Positions 43,693 through 54,380 of a DNA stretch of 64,000 nucleotides are shown here, piece by piece. Source of the DNA: Enterobacter cloacae complex sp. R_G8 (lineage in GTDB: Bacteria; Pseudomonadota; Gammaproteobacteria; Enterobacterales; Enterobacteriaceae); assembly GCF_024599795.1 (NCBI RefSeq), contig NZ_CP102246.1:1922001-1986000 (forward strand), given 5' to 3'. A program made the position numbers and the translations under genes. The notes under the pieces are model-generated. The model saw nothing but the letters and a program-made list of their open reading frames with translations, had not been told where the DNA came from and ran no database searches. How positions within the stretch are numbered: the first letter of the stretch is position 1; every line of letters starts with the position of its first letter.

Positions 43693-43823
43693 TCTTTTTA
43701 TTCCTGGTAATTAAGATAAAAACGGCGGTTTGTTGCACATCTTTTAAACGTCGACAGCTTAACACGCGTTTAAAAACCTCAGAAAATCCAATAAGCCGAC
43801 AGAACTTTGAGCTTATTTATCCT

Positions 43824-43849
43824 TAAAAAAAATGCCTTTCAGACGATAA
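43824..43849 (+). promoter_or_regulatory. Candidate sigma-28 promoter upstream of fliF
   Basis: TAAA (43824-43827), 14 bases, then GACGATAA (43842-43849) compares with the FliA consensus TAAA-N15-GCCGATAA. It is 108 bp before the fliF ATG in the fliE-fliF divergent region. In E. coli this region is chiefly FlhDC-dependent, so this is only a candidate. Confidence 0.4.
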
Positions 43850-43957
43850 TGCCCGCCTGAAAAATTCTTATATTTTTGAAATCGTCGACATCACTCTCGC
43901 GAATTTCGTGAGCTGACGCGCATCGCGGATGCGTGCTATTTCATACAGGAATACGGC

Positions 43958-45637
43958 ATGAGTGCCACACTAAATGAGTTAACCAACAATCCGGCAGAGC
44001 GAATTAAATCGATGCTGTCCTCACTTCGCGGCAGCCCGAAGCTTTTGCTGGTGATTTGCGGCGCTGCGGCGCTTTCCGTCATCATCGCGTTAATGTTCTG
44101 GGCAAAGGAGCCGGATTACCGGGTGCTGTTCAGTAATATCAGTGATGAAGAAGGCGGCGCCATCGTGGCGCAGCTGTCGCAGCTCAATGTCCCTTACCGC
44201 ATCGACACGCCGGGTGGCGTGATCATGGTCCCGGCATCGCAGGTGCATGAGGTGCGCATGAAGCTGGCCCAGCAGGGGCTGCCGAAAGGCGGCGGCGTGG
44301 GCTTTGAACTGCTCGATCAGGAGAAATTTGGCGTCAGCCAGTTCACCGAGCAGGTGAACTACCAGCGCGCCCTGGAAGGCGAGCTGGCGCGTACCATTGA
44401 AAATCTCGGCCCGATCCAGAGCGCGCGCGTGCATCTGGCCACGCCAAAACCGTCGATGTTTGTCCGCGAACAGAAAAAACCGACTGCGTCCGTCACCGTT
44501 AACCTGCTGCAGGGCCGCACCCTGGACGACAGCCAGGTGGTGGCGATCACCCATCTTATCTCCAGCGCGGTGACCGGGCTGGCCGCAGAGAGCGTGACCA
44601 TTGTCGATCAGCGCGGCAACCTCCTGACCCAAAGCGGCCTGCGCGGCCTGCAGACCGCGCACCTGAAATACACCAATGAAATCGAGAGCGACTACCAGCA
44701 GCGCATCCAGCGCATTCTGGCCCCGCTGGTGGGGGATGAAAACATCCGCGCCCAGGTGACCGCGCAGATTGATTTCACCGAGCAGGAGCAGACGCAGGAG
44801 CAGTATCAGCCGAACAGCGACCCTGAAAAAATGGCGATCCGCAGTCGTCAGGCCAGCCTGGCCGAGCAGGGTAACCGTCGTGGTGCCAGCGGCGTACCGG
44901 GCGCGCTGAGCAACACGCCTCCCGCACCGGCGACCGCGCCCATCACCCAGCCGCTGAACACGCCAGTGGATGATAAGAAAGAGAAAACCACCGGCAACAA
45001 CGCCAGCCGTGAGACGGCGCAGCCGTACAACAACCGCAGTGACGAGACCACCAACTTTGAGGTGGATCGCACCCTTACGCACACCAAATCCAGCGTGGGG
45101 CGCATTCAGCGTTTGTCCGTGGCGGTGGTGATAAACCATCTGCCGCAGGGGGAAGAGGGCAAACCGGGGCCGATTAGCGAGGCCGAACTGACCCGCATTA
45201 ACGCGCTGGTCAAAGAGGCGATTGGCTATAACGCCAGCCGTGGCGACAGCGTCAACATCCTCAACTCCGCCTTTAACGGCGTGGTGGAAGAGCCGGTTCC
45301 GCCGTTCTGGGAGCAGGATCGCTTCTACGCGTTGCTGATGGCTATCGCCCGCTATCTGGTCATCGCCATTATCGCCTGGGTCATGTGGCGCAAGCTGGTT
45401 CAGCCTGCCTGGGTTCGCCACCAGGAGACCACCCTGCGCCGTCTGGAGATGGAAAAAGAGGCGCGGGAAGAAGAGATTGCCGCGAAAAAACGTGCCGCGG
45501 AGAAAAGCAACCGCGACCGCGCCCAGCAGCGGGTGGATACGGAACTCAATGGTCAACAGCTGCGTGAGCTGGCAGAGCAGGAGCCGCGCGTTATTGCCCT
45601 CGTGATCCGCCAGTGGATGAGTAAGGAGCCGAAATAA
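43958..45637 (+). CDS. fliF: FliF, flagellar MS-ring protein
   Basis: 559-aa membrane ring subunit. Helix 1 lies about 27-47 ([20 protein letters not shown]). Ring-building domains RBM1-3 (about 50-440) contain [20 protein letters not shown] and the beta-collar insertion. Helix 2 lies about 455-475. The C-terminal FliG-binding tail (about 525-559) ends WMSKEPK. It is the first gene of the rightward fliF-fliR operon; its stop overlaps the fliG ATG by 1 bp. Confidence 0.97.
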   Translation: MSATLNELTNNPAERIKSMLSSLRGSPKLLLVICGAAALSVIIALMFWAKEPDYRVLFSNISDEEGGAIVAQLSQLNVPYRIDTPGGVIMVPASQVHEVRMKLAQQGLPKGGGVGFELLDQEKFGVSQFTEQVNYQRALEGELARTIENLGPIQSARVHLATPKPSMFVREQKKPTASVTVNLLQGRTLDDSQVVAITHLISSAVTGLAAESVTIVDQRGNLLTQSGLRGLQTAHLKYTNEIESDYQQRIQRILAPLVGDENIRAQVTAQIDFTEQEQTQEQYQPNSDPEKMAIRSRQASLAEQGNRRGASGVPGALSNTPPAPATAPITQPLNTPVDDKKEKTTGNNASRETAQPYNNRSDETTNFEVDRTLTHTKSSVGRIQRLSVAVVINHLPQGEEGKPGPISEAELTRINALVKEAIGYNASRGDSVNILNSAFNGVVEEPVPPFWEQDRFYALLMAIARYLVIAIIAWVMWRKLVQPAWVRHQETTLRRLEMEKEAREEEIAAKKRAAEKSNRDRAQQRVDTELNGQQLRELAEQEPRVIALVIRQWMSKEPK

Positions 45638-46623
45638 TGAATGCCTCAGAAAAAAGCGCCATCGTCATGCTGACGCTGGGAGATGTCCTGGCGGCGGAGG
45701 TGTTCAAGCACCTCAACGCCCACGAGGTGAAGCAGATCAGTGGCTCCATGGTCAACATGGCGGGCTTCACCCACGACCAGATGGCCATGGTGCTGGAGGA
45801 GTTTAAGAAAGACTCCAGCGAATATGCGGCGCTGAGCCTCAACACCAACGATTATCTGCGCAGCGTGCTGGTCAAGGCGCTGGGCGAAGAGCGCGCTTCC
45901 TCGCTGCTGGAAGATCTGCTGGATACCCACCAGGGCACCAACGGCATCGAAACGCTCAACTTTATGGATCCGCAGGCGGTGTTCGACCTTATCCGCGAAG
46001 AGCATCCGCAGATCATCGCCACCATCCTGGTCCACCTTAAGCGTAACCAGGCGGCGGACGTGCTGGGTAAATTCGACGATCGTGAGCGTAACGACATCAT
46101 GCTGCGTATTGCCACCTTCGGCGGGGTACAGCCTGCCGCGCTGCAGGAGCTGACGGAAGTGCTCAACAACCTGCTGCACGGTCAGAACCTCAAGCGCAGC
46201 AAAATGGGCGGCGTCCGTCCGGCGGCCGAGATCCTCAATCTGATGAAATCTCAGCAGGAAGAGGCGGCCATCGAGGCGGTACGCGAGTTCGACGGCGAGC
46301 TGGCGCAGAAGATCATCGACGAGATGTTCCTGTTCGAAAATCTGGTGGATGTGGAAGACCGCAGCATCCAGCGCCTGTTGCAGGAGATCGAGAGCGAAAC
46401 GCTGATCATCGCACTGAAAGGGGCCGACGAGCCACTGCGCATGAAGTTCTTCCGCAATATGTCGCGCCGTCAGGCCGAGCTGATGACCGACGATCTGGCC
46501 TCCCGTGGCCCGGTGCGTCTGTCGCAGGTGGAAGCCGAACAGAAGACCATCCTCAACGTGGTGCGTCGTCTGGCCGAGTCCGGCGAGATCCTGATTGGAG
46601 GCAGCGACGATGCCTACGTTTGA
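45637..46623 (+). CDS. fliG: FliG, motor switch protein
   Basis: Rotor torque protein of 328 aa in the C ring. The N-terminal domain binds FliF, the middle [13 protein letters not shown] region (the EHPQ motif) binds FliM, and the C-terminal charged helix has the torque residues in [24 protein letters not shown]. It overlaps fliH by 14 bp. Confidence 0.97.
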   Translation: MNASEKSAIVMLTLGDVLAAEVFKHLNAHEVKQISGSMVNMAGFTHDQMAMVLEEFKKDSSEYAALSLNTNDYLRSVLVKALGEERASSLLEDLLDTHQGTNGIETLNFMDPQAVFDLIREEHPQIIATILVHLKRNQAADVLGKFDDRERNDIMLRIATFGGVQPAALQELTEVLNNLLHGQNLKRSKMGGVRPAAEILNLMKSQQEEAAIEAVREFDGELAQKIIDEMFLFENLVDVEDRSIQRLLQEIESETLIIALKGADEPLRMKFFRNMSRRQAELMTDDLASRGPVRLSQVEAEQKTILNVVRRLAESGEILIGGSDDAYV

Positions 46624-47314
46624 TGAACATAACGCCACAGGATGGCGCGCCTGGCAGCCTGAAAACCTGCTGGGTGAGCCGCAGGACACCCCGCTACCCA
46701 CGCTGGATAACACCCAGTCTGAGGCGCAGCTGAAAGCCGAGCTGGCACGTCTGCGCAAGCAGGCGGAACAGCAGGGGTTTGCCCAGGGGCAGCAGCAGGG
46801 CCAGGAAGAGGGCCGCAAACAGGGTTATGAGGCCGGGCTGAAAGAGGGCCGCGACGCCGGGTATGCCCAGGGCGTGGAGCAGGCGCGTGTGGAGCAGCAG
46901 GCGAAGCTGCGCGAGGCAGAAACGTGGGTCAGCAACTTTAAGCTGGCGCTGGAAAACCTCGAAGGGCTGATCCCCGCGCGTCTGGTGCAGCTGTCCCTGA
47001 CAGCGGTGCAGCAACTCTACGGTTCGTCTCGTGTGGCAGATAACCATGCTCTGGTCACGCAGATCCGCAGCCTGATGCAGCAGGACGCGCTGCTGCACGG
47101 CACCATCCAGCTGTATGTCAGCCCGGACGCATTTGCGGCGGTGCAGGCGGCGCTGGGTGAAACGCTCACCGCGATGGGCTGGGAGCTTCACCGCGACGCG
47201 AGCCTGGCCGCCGGGGGCTGCCGGATAGTTTCCCCGGATGTGGAGGTGGATGCCAGCATGGAAACCCGCTGGCAGGCACTCTGTCAGCTGGCGCGCGAGG
47301 AGCTCTCGCAATGA
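46610..47314 (+). CDS. fliH: FliH, flagellar ATPase regulator/stator
   Basis: 234-aa peripheral stalk protein that dimerises and binds FliI. A long Gln/Gly/Glu-rich helical segment with GxxxG repeats ([20 protein letters not shown]) is typical, followed by the FliI-binding C-terminal domain. The start [12 protein letters not shown] at 46610 is chosen because GGAGG lies about 8 bases upstream; the open frame goes 15 bases further back. It overlaps fliG and fliI. Confidence 0.95.
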   Translation: MPTFDEHNATGWRAWQPENLLGEPQDTPLPTLDNTQSEAQLKAELARLRKQAEQQGFAQGQQQGQEEGRKQGYEAGLKEGRDAGYAQGVEQARVEQQAKLREAETWVSNFKLALENLEGLIPARLVQLSLTAVQQLYGSSRVADNHALVTQIRSLMQQDALLHGTIQLYVSPDAFAAVQAALGETLTAMGWELHRDASLAAGGCRIVSPDVEVDASMETRWQALCQLAREELSQ

Positions 47315-48675
47315 GCCAGCAGTTAAAAACATGGCTATCGGCCCTCGACCGGGTGGAGGAGAAACTCACCCAGGTGCCCGATTTTCGCCAGTACGGCAAG
47401 CTGACGCGCGCCACCGGGCTGGTGATGGAAGCTGTGGGGCTGAAGCTGCCAATCGGTGCCCTGTGCATCGTTGAGCGCCAGACGGAACAGGGGATTATCC
47501 CGGTTGAGAGCGAAGTGGTGGGCTTTAACGGCCAGACGCTGTTCCTGATGCCGCTGGAGCATGTCGACGGCATTCTGCCGGGGGCGCGCATTTACGCCCT
47601 GCAAAGTGACAACCACGCGGGTAAGCAACTGCCCGTTGGCCCGCACCTGCTGGGTCGCGTGCTGGATGCCCAGGGCCGTCCGCTGGATGGCCGACCTGCG
47701 CCGGGGAAACCGGCGGCGGGGCTGTTTACCCCGACGCTTAACCCGCTGCACCGCGATCCGATTAAAAACGTGCTCGACGTCGGTGTGCGGGCCATCAACG
47801 GCCTGCTGACGGTAGGGCGCGGGCAGCGTATGGGCCTGTTCGCCGGTTCCGGCGTCGGCAAAAGCGTGCTGCTCGGCATGATGGCCCGCTTCACTACCGC
47901 TGATGTCATCGTGGTGGGGCTGATTGGCGAGCGTGGCCGCGAGGTAAAAGATTTTATCGAGAATATCCTCGGCGAGCAGGGGCTGGCGCGTGCAGTGGTT
48001 GTCGCCGCCCCGGCCGACGTCTCGCCGATTTTACGTATGCAGGGGGCCGTTTACGCGACGCGCATCGCGGAAGATTTTCGCGAGCGCGGCCTCAACGTGC
48101 TGCTGATCATGGACTCCCTGACCCGTTACGCCATGGCGCAGCGTGAAGTGGCCCTGGCGATTGGCGAACCGCCCGCGACCAAAGGCTATCCGCCGTCGGT
48201 CTTTGCCCGTCTGCCTGCGCTGGTCGAGCGCACCGGTAACGGCGTGAAGGGGGGCGGCTCAATCACCGCGTTTTATACCGTACTGACCGAAGGGGACGAT
48301 CAGCAGGATCCGATTGCCGATTCCGCGCGGGCGATCCTCGACGGCCATATCGTGCTGTCGCGTCGTCTTGCTGAGGCGGGGCACTATCCGGCGATCGATA
48401 TTGAAGCTTCGATCAGCCGCGCCATGACCGAGCTTATCCCGCATGCCCAGTACCGCAAGGTGCAGCGTTTTAAACAGCTGCTTTCCGCGTATCAGCGCAA
48501 CCGCGATCTGGTCAGCGTGGGGGCGTACGTCAAAGGGAGCGACGCGATGCTGGATCAGGCTATCGACAAATACCCGTCGCTGGAGGCGTTCCTCCATCAG
48601 GCAATCCACGAGCGCAGCGGCTATGACGACGCCGTTCGCGCTCTGACCGGGCTCTTCCCGGACATCAAGGACTAA
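47311..48675 (+). CDS. fliI: FliI, flagellum-specific ATPase
   Basis: F1-beta-like export ATPase of 454 aa. Walker [10 protein letters not shown] is at about 177-185. Walker B is [20 protein letters not shown], and the catalytic Glu lies in [12 protein letters not shown]. It powers or primes export with FliH and FliJ. It is followed 12 bp later by fliJ. Confidence 0.97.
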   Translation: MSQQLKTWLSALDRVEEKLTQVPDFRQYGKLTRATGLVMEAVGLKLPIGALCIVERQTEQGIIPVESEVVGFNGQTLFLMPLEHVDGILPGARIYALQSDNHAGKQLPVGPHLLGRVLDAQGRPLDGRPAPGKPAAGLFTPTLNPLHRDPIKNVLDVGVRAINGLLTVGRGQRMGLFAGSGVGKSVLLGMMARFTTADVIVVGLIGERGREVKDFIENILGEQGLARAVVVAAPADVSPILRMQGAVYATRIAEDFRERGLNVLLIMDSLTRYAMAQREVALAIGEPPATKGYPPSVFARLPALVERTGNGVKGGGSITAFYTVLTEGDDQQDPIADSARAILDGHIVLSRRLAEAGHYPAIDIEASISRAMTELIPHAQYRKVQRFKQLLSAYQRNRDLVSVGAYVKGSDAMLDQAIDKYPSLEAFLHQAIHERSGYDDAVRALTGLFPDIKD

Positions 48676-48687
48676 TCCGGAGGCGCG

Positions 48688-49137
48688 ATGAACGTGAAAA
48701 ACCCCATGACGCTGCTGCGCGATATGGCGCAGGAGACGCTGACCGAGACCACCCGCGCGCTGGGTGGGGCGCAGCAGCAGCTCCAGCAGGCGATGACCCA
48801 GCACGAACAGCTGCAGCACTATGAGCAGGAGTACCAGCAGTCCCTGCGTCAGGGAATGATGGGCGGCGGTATGTCAGTGGCAGATCTGGTGAATCACCAG
48901 TCGTTTATTTTGTCGCTGAAACAGGTGGTGAAGCAGCAGGAAGGCCACGTTAACGCCTGCGAAAAGGCGGTAGACGAGGTGAAGCAGAATTGGGTGCAGA
49001 ACAAGCAGCGCCTGAACGCGTTTGAAACCCTGATTGAACGCCGGGCGACGGCGCAGGCCGTGGTTCAGAGCCGACATGAACAAAAGCTGATGGATGAATT
49101 TGCTCAGCGTGCCGGACAAAAGAGAGAAAGGCTATGA
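48688..49137 (+). CDS. fliJ: FliJ, flagellar export chaperone/stalk
   Basis: 149-aa antiparallel coiled-coil protein, rich in Gln, Glu and Lys throughout. It resembles the gamma stalk of F1-ATPase, sits in the FliI hexamer and contacts FlhA. Length and position match E. coli FliJ (147 aa). It overlaps fliK by 4 bp. Confidence 0.93.
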   Translation: MNVKNPMTLLRDMAQETLTETTRALGGAQQQLQQAMTQHEQLQHYEQEYQQSLRQGMMGGGMSVADLVNHQSFILSLKQVVKQQEGHVNACEKAVDEVKQNWVQNKQRLNAFETLIERRATAQAVVQSRHEQKLMDEFAQRAGQKRERL

Positions 49138-50195
49138 ACATTGATATTGCCGCCCTGCTACTGGGCGGCGGAGTGCAGGGCAAACCGAAGACCGGGTTGC
49201 TCGCAGACGAAGGCTTCAGCCTGGCGCTGGATGACAAGCTGGCGGAACTGGCGCAGCTTTTCCCGGAGCTTGACCCCCAGGCGCTGGTAGCACTGCCGCA
49301 ATCCGCACTGGCGGGGTTGTCCGCAGATTTACTGCCGCAACAGCTTGCCGACGACGCACCGGTAACGGATGCCGACGGTATGCTGCTCGCCGCGCCGCCG
49401 GGGCTGGCAGAGGCCCTGAACGGGGTTTCACTCACCGACGGTGAGGGTAAAGAGAGCCCGCAGTGGCAACTGCAACAGCTGGTGACCCGCAGCGTCACCG
49501 GAGCAGAGCCGGTTAAACCTGCAGAGGGCATAGTGAGTGGCCAAACCCCGGCGCGAGAAGGCAAAACGGTGTCTCCCCTGATGGCCGCCGCCGGGAACAC
49601 GCCAGCGGCAAATGCCGCACCGCTGACGGCGCAGCCCGCAGCGGTGAGCAGTGAGGCGATAATCACGGCAGACGTGCCTGCGAGCTCATCGGTGAGCGCC
49701 GTGGCGCTGCCGGCCGCCGTACGCACCAGTGTGGCGCATGCACCGCAGCAGGTTGTCACCGTCAACCATCCGCCGGAAACGCCGGAGTGGAAGCAGTCAG
49801 TCAGCCAGCATATCGCTATCTTTAGCCGTAACGGGCTGCACAGCGCGGAGATCCGCCTGCACCCGGAAGAGCTGGGGTCGCTGCAGATCTCCCTGCGTAT
49901 GCAGCAGGATCAGGCGCAGATCCATATCGTCAGCGAACATGCGCATATTCGTCACGTCATGGAGCAGGCCATGCCGCAGCTGCGTGCCGCGATGGCGGAA
50001 TCCGGTATTCAGCTCGGCCAGGCAAACGTGAGCGCGGAAGGGCAGCAGTTTGCCGCCGGTGAGCAGGGCCAGAACGCATCGGGTGACGAGCACGGCGCGC
50101 AGGAAGGGGAAGAGCCGTTGATGGAAGAGGAGATCGTGCCGACCTTATTAACCACCACCCCCGGAAATATATACGGAATAAATACCTTTGCCTGA
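49134..50195 (+). CDS. fliK: FliK, hook-length control protein
   Basis: Secreted molecular ruler of 353 aa. The N-terminal half is Ala/Pro-rich and low-complexity, as usual. The conserved C-terminal domain (about 225-320) that flips FlhB specificity contains LHSAEIRLHPEELGSLQISLRMQ and QAQIHIVSEHAHIR. A small stem-loop (CCTGAAG / CTTCAGG) overlaps the stop codon. Confidence 0.93.
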   Translation: MNIDIAALLLGGGVQGKPKTGLLADEGFSLALDDKLAELAQLFPELDPQALVALPQSALAGLSADLLPQQLADDAPVTDADGMLLAAPPGLAEALNGVSLTDGEGKESPQWQLQQLVTRSVTGAEPVKPAEGIVSGQTPAREGKTVSPLMAAAGNTPAANAAPLTAQPAAVSSEAIITADVPASSSVSAVALPAAVRTSVAHAPQQVVTVNHPPETPEWKQSVSQHIAIFSRNGLHSAEIRLHPEELGSLQISLRMQQDQAQIHIVSEHAHIRHVMEQAMPQLRAAMAESGIQLGQANVSAEGQQFAAGEQGQNASGDEHGAQEGEEPLMEEEIVPTLLTTTPGNIYGINTFA

Positions 50196-50324
50196 AGTGG
50201 CGAATTAGCTTCAGGAATGAAATTTTATCACCTGATTATCAGGATGATGATATGGACTACAATGTCCGCCATATTGACCCGAGGGTAGTCCGCTGCCCTC
50301 TCTTATTTATCAGGTGTACGTTCA
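50191..50324 (+). promoter_or_regulatory. fliK-fliL intergenic region with palindromes
   Basis: The only sizeable gap in the fliF-fliR block. It holds a stem CCTGAAG (50191-50197) / CTTCAGG (50209-50215) and an exact 13-bp palindrome CCTGAT-T-ATCAGG (50231-50243). This is a plausible terminator or attenuator plus a secondary promoter for fliLMNOPQR, which forms its own operon in E. coli. No promoter motif is certain. Confidence 0.4.
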
Positions 50325-50831
50325 ATGAGTAATAAAAATAAAAAGGTCGCCAGCGGCGGAGGGTCTCGCTCGCTTCTGATGACGTTCATGTTTTTGACTG
50401 CCGTTGCGGCGTGCGGATTTTCCGGCTACCTGTTCTGGGAAATGAAATTTGCGAAACCGGCAGCAGAGGTTGCGCAAGGGGAAGTGCAGGCAACACCGGC
50501 GCCGGTACAGGTTGAGCCGCTGTACGCTTCAATGAATACCTTTACCGTGAGCCTGAAGCCGACGGCGAACGAATCGGATCGGGTATTGTATCTGGGCTTG
50601 TCCATTCGCGTGGCAGAACAGAAATCACTGGCGGTGCTGGAAAAATATTTGCCGGAATATCGCAGCCGCTTATTTATGTTGCTTACTCACCAGACCTATG
50701 ACGAGTTATCGACGGATGAAGGAAAGCGTCGCCTGATTACCAATATTCAGAGTGAGCTCGATAAACCGCTGGCATTTAACCAGTCCATTCGCGTCACTGA
50801 CGTGCTTATTAACGAATTTATTCTGCGGTAA
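50325..50831 (+). CDS. fliL: FliL, basal-body-associated stator protein
   Basis: 168-aa single-span inner-membrane protein: helix about 20-40, and a periplasmic stomatin-like domain containing YASMNTFTVSLKPTANESDRVLYLGLSIRV. It supports stator function and torque. The C-terminus INEFILR is typical. fliM begins 5 bp later. Confidence 0.95.
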   Translation: MSNKNKKVASGGGSRSLLMTFMFLTAVAACGFSGYLFWEMKFAKPAAEVAQGEVQATPAPVQVEPLYASMNTFTVSLKPTANESDRVLYLGLSIRVAEQKSLAVLEKYLPEYRSRLFMLLTHQTYDELSTDEGKRRLITNIQSELDKPLAFNQSIRVTDVLINEFILR

Positions 50832-50836
50832 TTATT

Positions 50837-51829
50837 ATGGCTGACAGCTTTTTATCTCAGGATGAGATCGACCGTTTGCTCAATGCCGATGTGGAGAGCA
50901 ACAGCGATCGTCAAAACAATGGGGCAGACCCGGGGATCAAACCCTACGATCCGCATACCCAGCGCCGGGTCATTCGCGAACGTCTGCATTCGCTGGAAAT
51001 TATTAACGAGCGTTTTGCCCGTCAGTTCCGTATGGGGCTGTTTAACCTGCTGCGCCGTAGCCCGGACATTACCGCTGGGAACATTAAGATCCAGCCGTAT
51101 CACGAGTTTGCCCGCAACCTGCCGGTGCCGACAAACCTGAACCTGCTGCACCTTAACCCGCTGCGCGGCACCTCGCTGATGGCGTTCTCGCCGGGGCTGG
51201 TGTTTATGGCCGTGGATAACCTGTTTGGCGGCGACGGTCGTTTCCCGACCAAGGCCGACGGCCGTGAGTTTACGCCCACTGAACAGCGCGTGATCCACCG
51301 CATGCTGTCGATGGCGCGCGAGGCGTACGAATTTGCCTGGAGTTCGATCTATAAAATCAAAACGGAGTACATCCGCTCTGAAATCCAGGTGAAGTTCACC
51401 AATATCACCTCATCGCCGAATGACGTGGTGGTCACCACGCCGTTTTCGGTGGAGATCGGCTCGCATCGCGGGGAGTTTAATATCTGTATTCCCTTCAGCA
51501 CCATCGAGCCGCTGCGCGAGTTGCTGAGTAACCCGCCGATGGACAACTCACGCCATGAGGACTCCCACTGGCGCGGCCTGCTGGCAAGCCAGATGCGGGA
51601 AACCGAGCTGGAGCTCACGGCACGGTTCGCCGATATCGGCACCCGGCTTTCCAGCGTCATGCAGATGAAAAAAGGCGACATCATCGCGCTTGATAAGCAG
51701 GAGTTTATCGAGGCCAGCGTCGGTGGCGTACCGGTCTTCACGGCCAAATACGGTGCCGTGAACAATCAATATGCCCTGAAGGTCGAGCAGATGATTCAGC
51801 CTTCATTACTTTCATTAAACAAGGAGTAA
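50837..51829 (+). CDS. fliM: FliM, motor switch protein
   Basis: 330-aa C-ring protein that receives CheY-P. The N-terminal CheY-binding peptide SFLSQDEIDRLLN is intact. A middle FliG-binding domain (FGGDGRFPT..GREFT) and a C-terminal SpoA domain (about 245-325) follow. It lies 5 bp after fliL and 7 bp before fliN. Confidence 0.97.
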   Translation: MADSFLSQDEIDRLLNADVESNSDRQNNGADPGIKPYDPHTQRRVIRERLHSLEIINERFARQFRMGLFNLLRRSPDITAGNIKIQPYHEFARNLPVPTNLNLLHLNPLRGTSLMAFSPGLVFMAVDNLFGGDGRFPTKADGREFTPTEQRVIHRMLSMAREAYEFAWSSIYKIKTEYIRSEIQVKFTNITSSPNDVVVTTPFSVEIGSHRGEFNICIPFSTIEPLRELLSNPPMDNSRHEDSHWRGLLASQMRETELELTARFADIGTRLSSVMQMKKGDIIALDKQEFIEASVGGVPVFTAKYGAVNNQYALKVEQMIQPSLLSLNKE

Positions 51830-51836
51830 TTTCCCC

Positions 51837-52220
51837 ATGAGCGATATGAACACCTCATCGGGTTCTGACGATCAGTCCATTGATAATCTGTGGGGTGAGG
51901 CGATGACCGAACAGCACGCGGCGGGAATTACCGACACCATGGCTGCACCGCAATTTTCTGACGAGATGAACCTGATCCTGGATATTCCGGTAAAAATGAC
52001 CGTGGAGCTGGGACGCACCAAAATGACCATCAAGGAGCTGCTGCGTTTAAGCCAGGGCTCGGTGGTATCGCTGGACGGGCTGGCGGGGGAACCGCTGGAT
52101 ATTCTGATCAATGGTTACCTGATTGCGCAGGGTGAAGTGGTGGTGGTCTCCGATAAGTTCGGCATCCGTATTACGGATATCATCACCCCGTCTGAGCGTA
52201 TGCACCGTCTGAGCCGCTGA
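51837..52220 (+). CDS. fliN: FliN, motor switch protein
   Basis: 127-aa C-ring protein whose SpoA domain (about 50-127) contains LILDIPVKMTVELGRTKMTIKELLRLSQGSV split over two strands, and GEVVVVSDKFGIRITDI. The stop overlaps the fliO ATG by 1 bp (TGATG). Confidence 0.97.
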   Translation: MSDMNTSSGSDDQSIDNLWGEAMTEQHAAGITDTMAAPQFSDEMNLILDIPVKMTVELGRTKMTIKELLRLSQGSVVSLDGLAGEPLDILINGYLIAQGEVVVVSDKFGIRITDIITPSERMHRLSR

Positions 52221-52591
52221 TGAACGCCACTGACTCCCTTCCTGCCACTGGCTCGGTGCTGATGACGGTCAGCGGCGCGCTGGCGTTGATTATCCTGCTG
52301 ATGGTGGTGATGGCCTGGGCCGCCCGCCGCAGCGGGCTGGCGCGTCGGCTGAACGACGCTCAGGGCAACATGACCCTGGTGGCGACCCAGTCGCTGGGGC
52401 CGCGCGAGCGCCTGGTGCTGGTTGACGTGGGCGAACAGCGTCTGGTGCTGGGCGTTACCGCCTCGCAGATTACCTGCCTCGCCACCCAGCCGCGCCCGGA
52501 AAACGCCCCGCAGACCACCGCGCCGGCGGCGACCTTTCCGCTGATGCTGGAAAAGCTGCGCCAGAAATACCGTCCGGGAGGTGAGCAGTGA
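52220..52591 (+). CDS. fliO: FliO, export-gate assembly protein
   Basis: 123-aa single-span protein. The helix is about residues 15-36 ([20 protein letters not shown]), followed by a cytoplasmic domain with [27 protein letters not shown]. It helps FliP assemble. It overlaps fliP by 4 bp. Confidence 0.92.
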   Translation: MNATDSLPATGSVLMTVSGALALIILLMVVMAWAARRSGLARRLNDAQGNMTLVATQSLGPRERLVLVDVGEQRLVLGVTASQITCLATQPRPENAPQTTAPAATFPLMLEKLRQKYRPGGEQ

Positions 52592-53319
52592 GCCTTCGTC
52601 TGCTGCTGGCGATCGCCCTGATGCTGCCTGCCGCCGGTGCGCTGGCGGCCAACGCTGACATCACCCTCGGCCAGCCTTCCGGGGAAGGGGGCTGGACGCT
52701 GCCGGTACAAACCCTGCTGCTGCTGAGCGGCTTTACCTTTATCCCTGCCGTACTGCTGATGATGACCGGGTTTACCCGCATCATCATTGTGCTGGGGTTA
52801 ATGCGTAACGCGCTCGGCACACCCACCGCGCCACCCAACCAGGTGCTGGTGGGGCTGTCGCTGTTTTTGACCTTCTTTGTGATGTCGCCGGTGTTCAGCC
52901 AGATCTACGAAAAAGCCTGGCAGCCGCTGCAGGAAAATAAAATCACCATGGAGGTGGCGCTCACCGAAGGGGTGAAACCGCTGCGTGCGTTCATGCTCGA
53001 CCAGACACGCGAAAGCGATCTGGCGATGTTCGCCCGTATCGCGAAGACGCCGGATATCGCCTCGCCGGAAGAAGTGCCGCTCAGCATTCTGGTGCCGGCG
53101 TTTATCACCAGCGAGCTGAAAACCGCCTTCCAGATTGGCTTCACCATCTTTATTCCGTTCCTGATTATCGACCTGGTGGTCGCCAGTATCCTGATGGCGC
53201 TGGGGATGATGATGGTCCCGCCGACCACCATTGCGCTGCCGTTCAAGCTGATGCTGTTTGTGCTGGTCGACGGCTGGCAGCTGCTGGTGGGTTCGCTGGC
53301 CCAGAGCTTTTACAGTTAG
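52588..53319 (+). CDS. fliP: FliP, flagellar export-gate protein
   Basis: 243-aa gate protein with a cleavable signal peptide (about 1-20) and four helices. It contains the FliP signature [23 protein letters not shown] and TFFVMSPVF. It starts with GTG 4 bases before the fliO stop, preceded by GGGAGG. fliQ follows after 9 bp. Confidence 0.96.
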   Translation: MSLRLLLAIALMLPAAGALAANADITLGQPSGEGGWTLPVQTLLLLSGFTFIPAVLLMMTGFTRIIIVLGLMRNALGTPTAPPNQVLVGLSLFLTFFVMSPVFSQIYEKAWQPLQENKITMEVALTEGVKPLRAFMLDQTRESDLAMFARIAKTPDIASPEEVPLSILVPAFITSELKTAFQIGFTIFIPFLIIDLVVASILMALGMMMVPPTTIALPFKLMLFVLVDGWQLLVGSLAQSFYS

Positions 53320-53328
53320 GAGAGACCC

Positions 53329-53598
53329 ATGACCCCGGAAAGCGTAATGGTGATTGGCATGCAGGCGATCAAGGTGGGACTGATGGTATCAGGCCCGCTG
53401 CTGGTGGCCGCGCTGGTCACCGGTCTTATCATCAGCATTTTGCAGGCCGCCACCCAGGTCAACGAAATGACCATGACCTTCATCCCAAAAATCCTGATGA
53501 TTGTCGGCGTCGCGGTGGCGCTTGGCCCGTGGATGATGAAAATCTTTATTGAATACACCCGTGCGGTGTTCGCCAGCATTCCCTACGTGATCGGCTGA
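53329..53598 (+). CDS. fliQ: FliQ, flagellar export-gate protein
   Basis: 89-aa two-helix gate protein (MTPESVMVIGMQAIKVGLMV; PLLVAALVTGLIISILQAAT; QVNEMTMTFIPKIL loop). The stop overlaps the fliR ATG by 1 bp. Confidence 0.96.
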   Translation: MTPESVMVIGMQAIKVGLMVSGPLLVAALVTGLIISILQAATQVNEMTMTFIPKILMIVGVAVALGPWMMKIFIEYTRAVFASIPYVIG

Positions 53599-54377
53599 TG
53601 GCCTTCGGACTTCCTCTCGACCAGCTTTACGGGCTGGTCAGTCACTATTTTTTCATTATGGTGCGCATTGCCGCGCTGCTGCACGTTGCCCCTGTGTTTG
53701 GCGAGAAGGCGATCAACGCCCGGCTGCGCGCGTGCCTGGCGCTGCTGACGGCGATCCTGCTCGGCGGCACGCTGTCCGACGCGCAGGTGGGGCTTTACTC
53801 CTGGGAAGGCGTCTGGGTGCTGGCCAAACAGGTGATTATCGGCGCGGCGATGGGGCTGACGCTGCAATTGCTGTTTGCCGCTGTGCGCATGGCCGGTGAG
53901 ATCATCGGTATGCAGATGGGGCTGTCGTTCGCCACCTTCTTCGACCCCGGGGCTGGCAACAGCCCGGTGATCTCGCGTTTTCTCAACCTGCTGGTGACGC
54001 TGCTGTTCCTCGCCTTTAACGGCCATCTCTGGCTGCTGGCGCTGCTGGCGGAGACCTTCCAGACGCTGCCGGTTGACGCCACGCCGCTGCATGCGGGCGG
54101 GTTTATGTACCTGGTCACCCACGCGGGGCTCATCTTCAGCCAGGGGTTGATGCTGGGACTGCCGATTATCGCCCTGCTGCTGTGCATCAACTTTATCCTC
54201 GGACTGTTAAACCGCCTGACGCCACAGCTCTCCATCTTCGTGATTGGTTTCCCGCTGACGCTCACCTTCGGCATGCTGGCGCTGTTCCTGATTGCCGAAA
54301 CGCTGGCCCCGTTCTATGAGCGCCTGATGGCCACCGGGTTTGATACCCTTGCCGGCCTGATTCAGGCGCTGGTGTAA
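53598..54377 (+). CDS. fliR: FliR, flagellar export-gate protein
   Basis: 259-aa gate protein with six to seven hydrophobic segments. It completes the FliP5-Q4-R1 export channel and contains GEIIGMQMGLSFATFFDPG, the FliR landmark. It is the last gene of the rightward block; the next gene is convergent, 3 bp away. Confidence 0.96.
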   Translation: MAFGLPLDQLYGLVSHYFFIMVRIAALLHVAPVFGEKAINARLRACLALLTAILLGGTLSDAQVGLYSWEGVWVLAKQVIIGAAMGLTLQLLFAAVRMAGEIIGMQMGLSFATFFDPGAGNSPVISRFLNLLVTLLFLAFNGHLWLLALLAETFQTLPVDATPLHAGGFMYLVTHAGLIFSQGLMLGLPIIALLLCINFILGLLNRLTPQLSIFVIGFPLTLTFGMLALFLIAETLAPFYERLMATGFDTLAGLIQALV

Positions 54378-54380
54378 CCC

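Noticed and set aside
44090..45556. Long leftward open frame (488 codons)
   Set aside because: Antisense shadow of fliF with biased Arg/His/Leu content and no recognisable motif.
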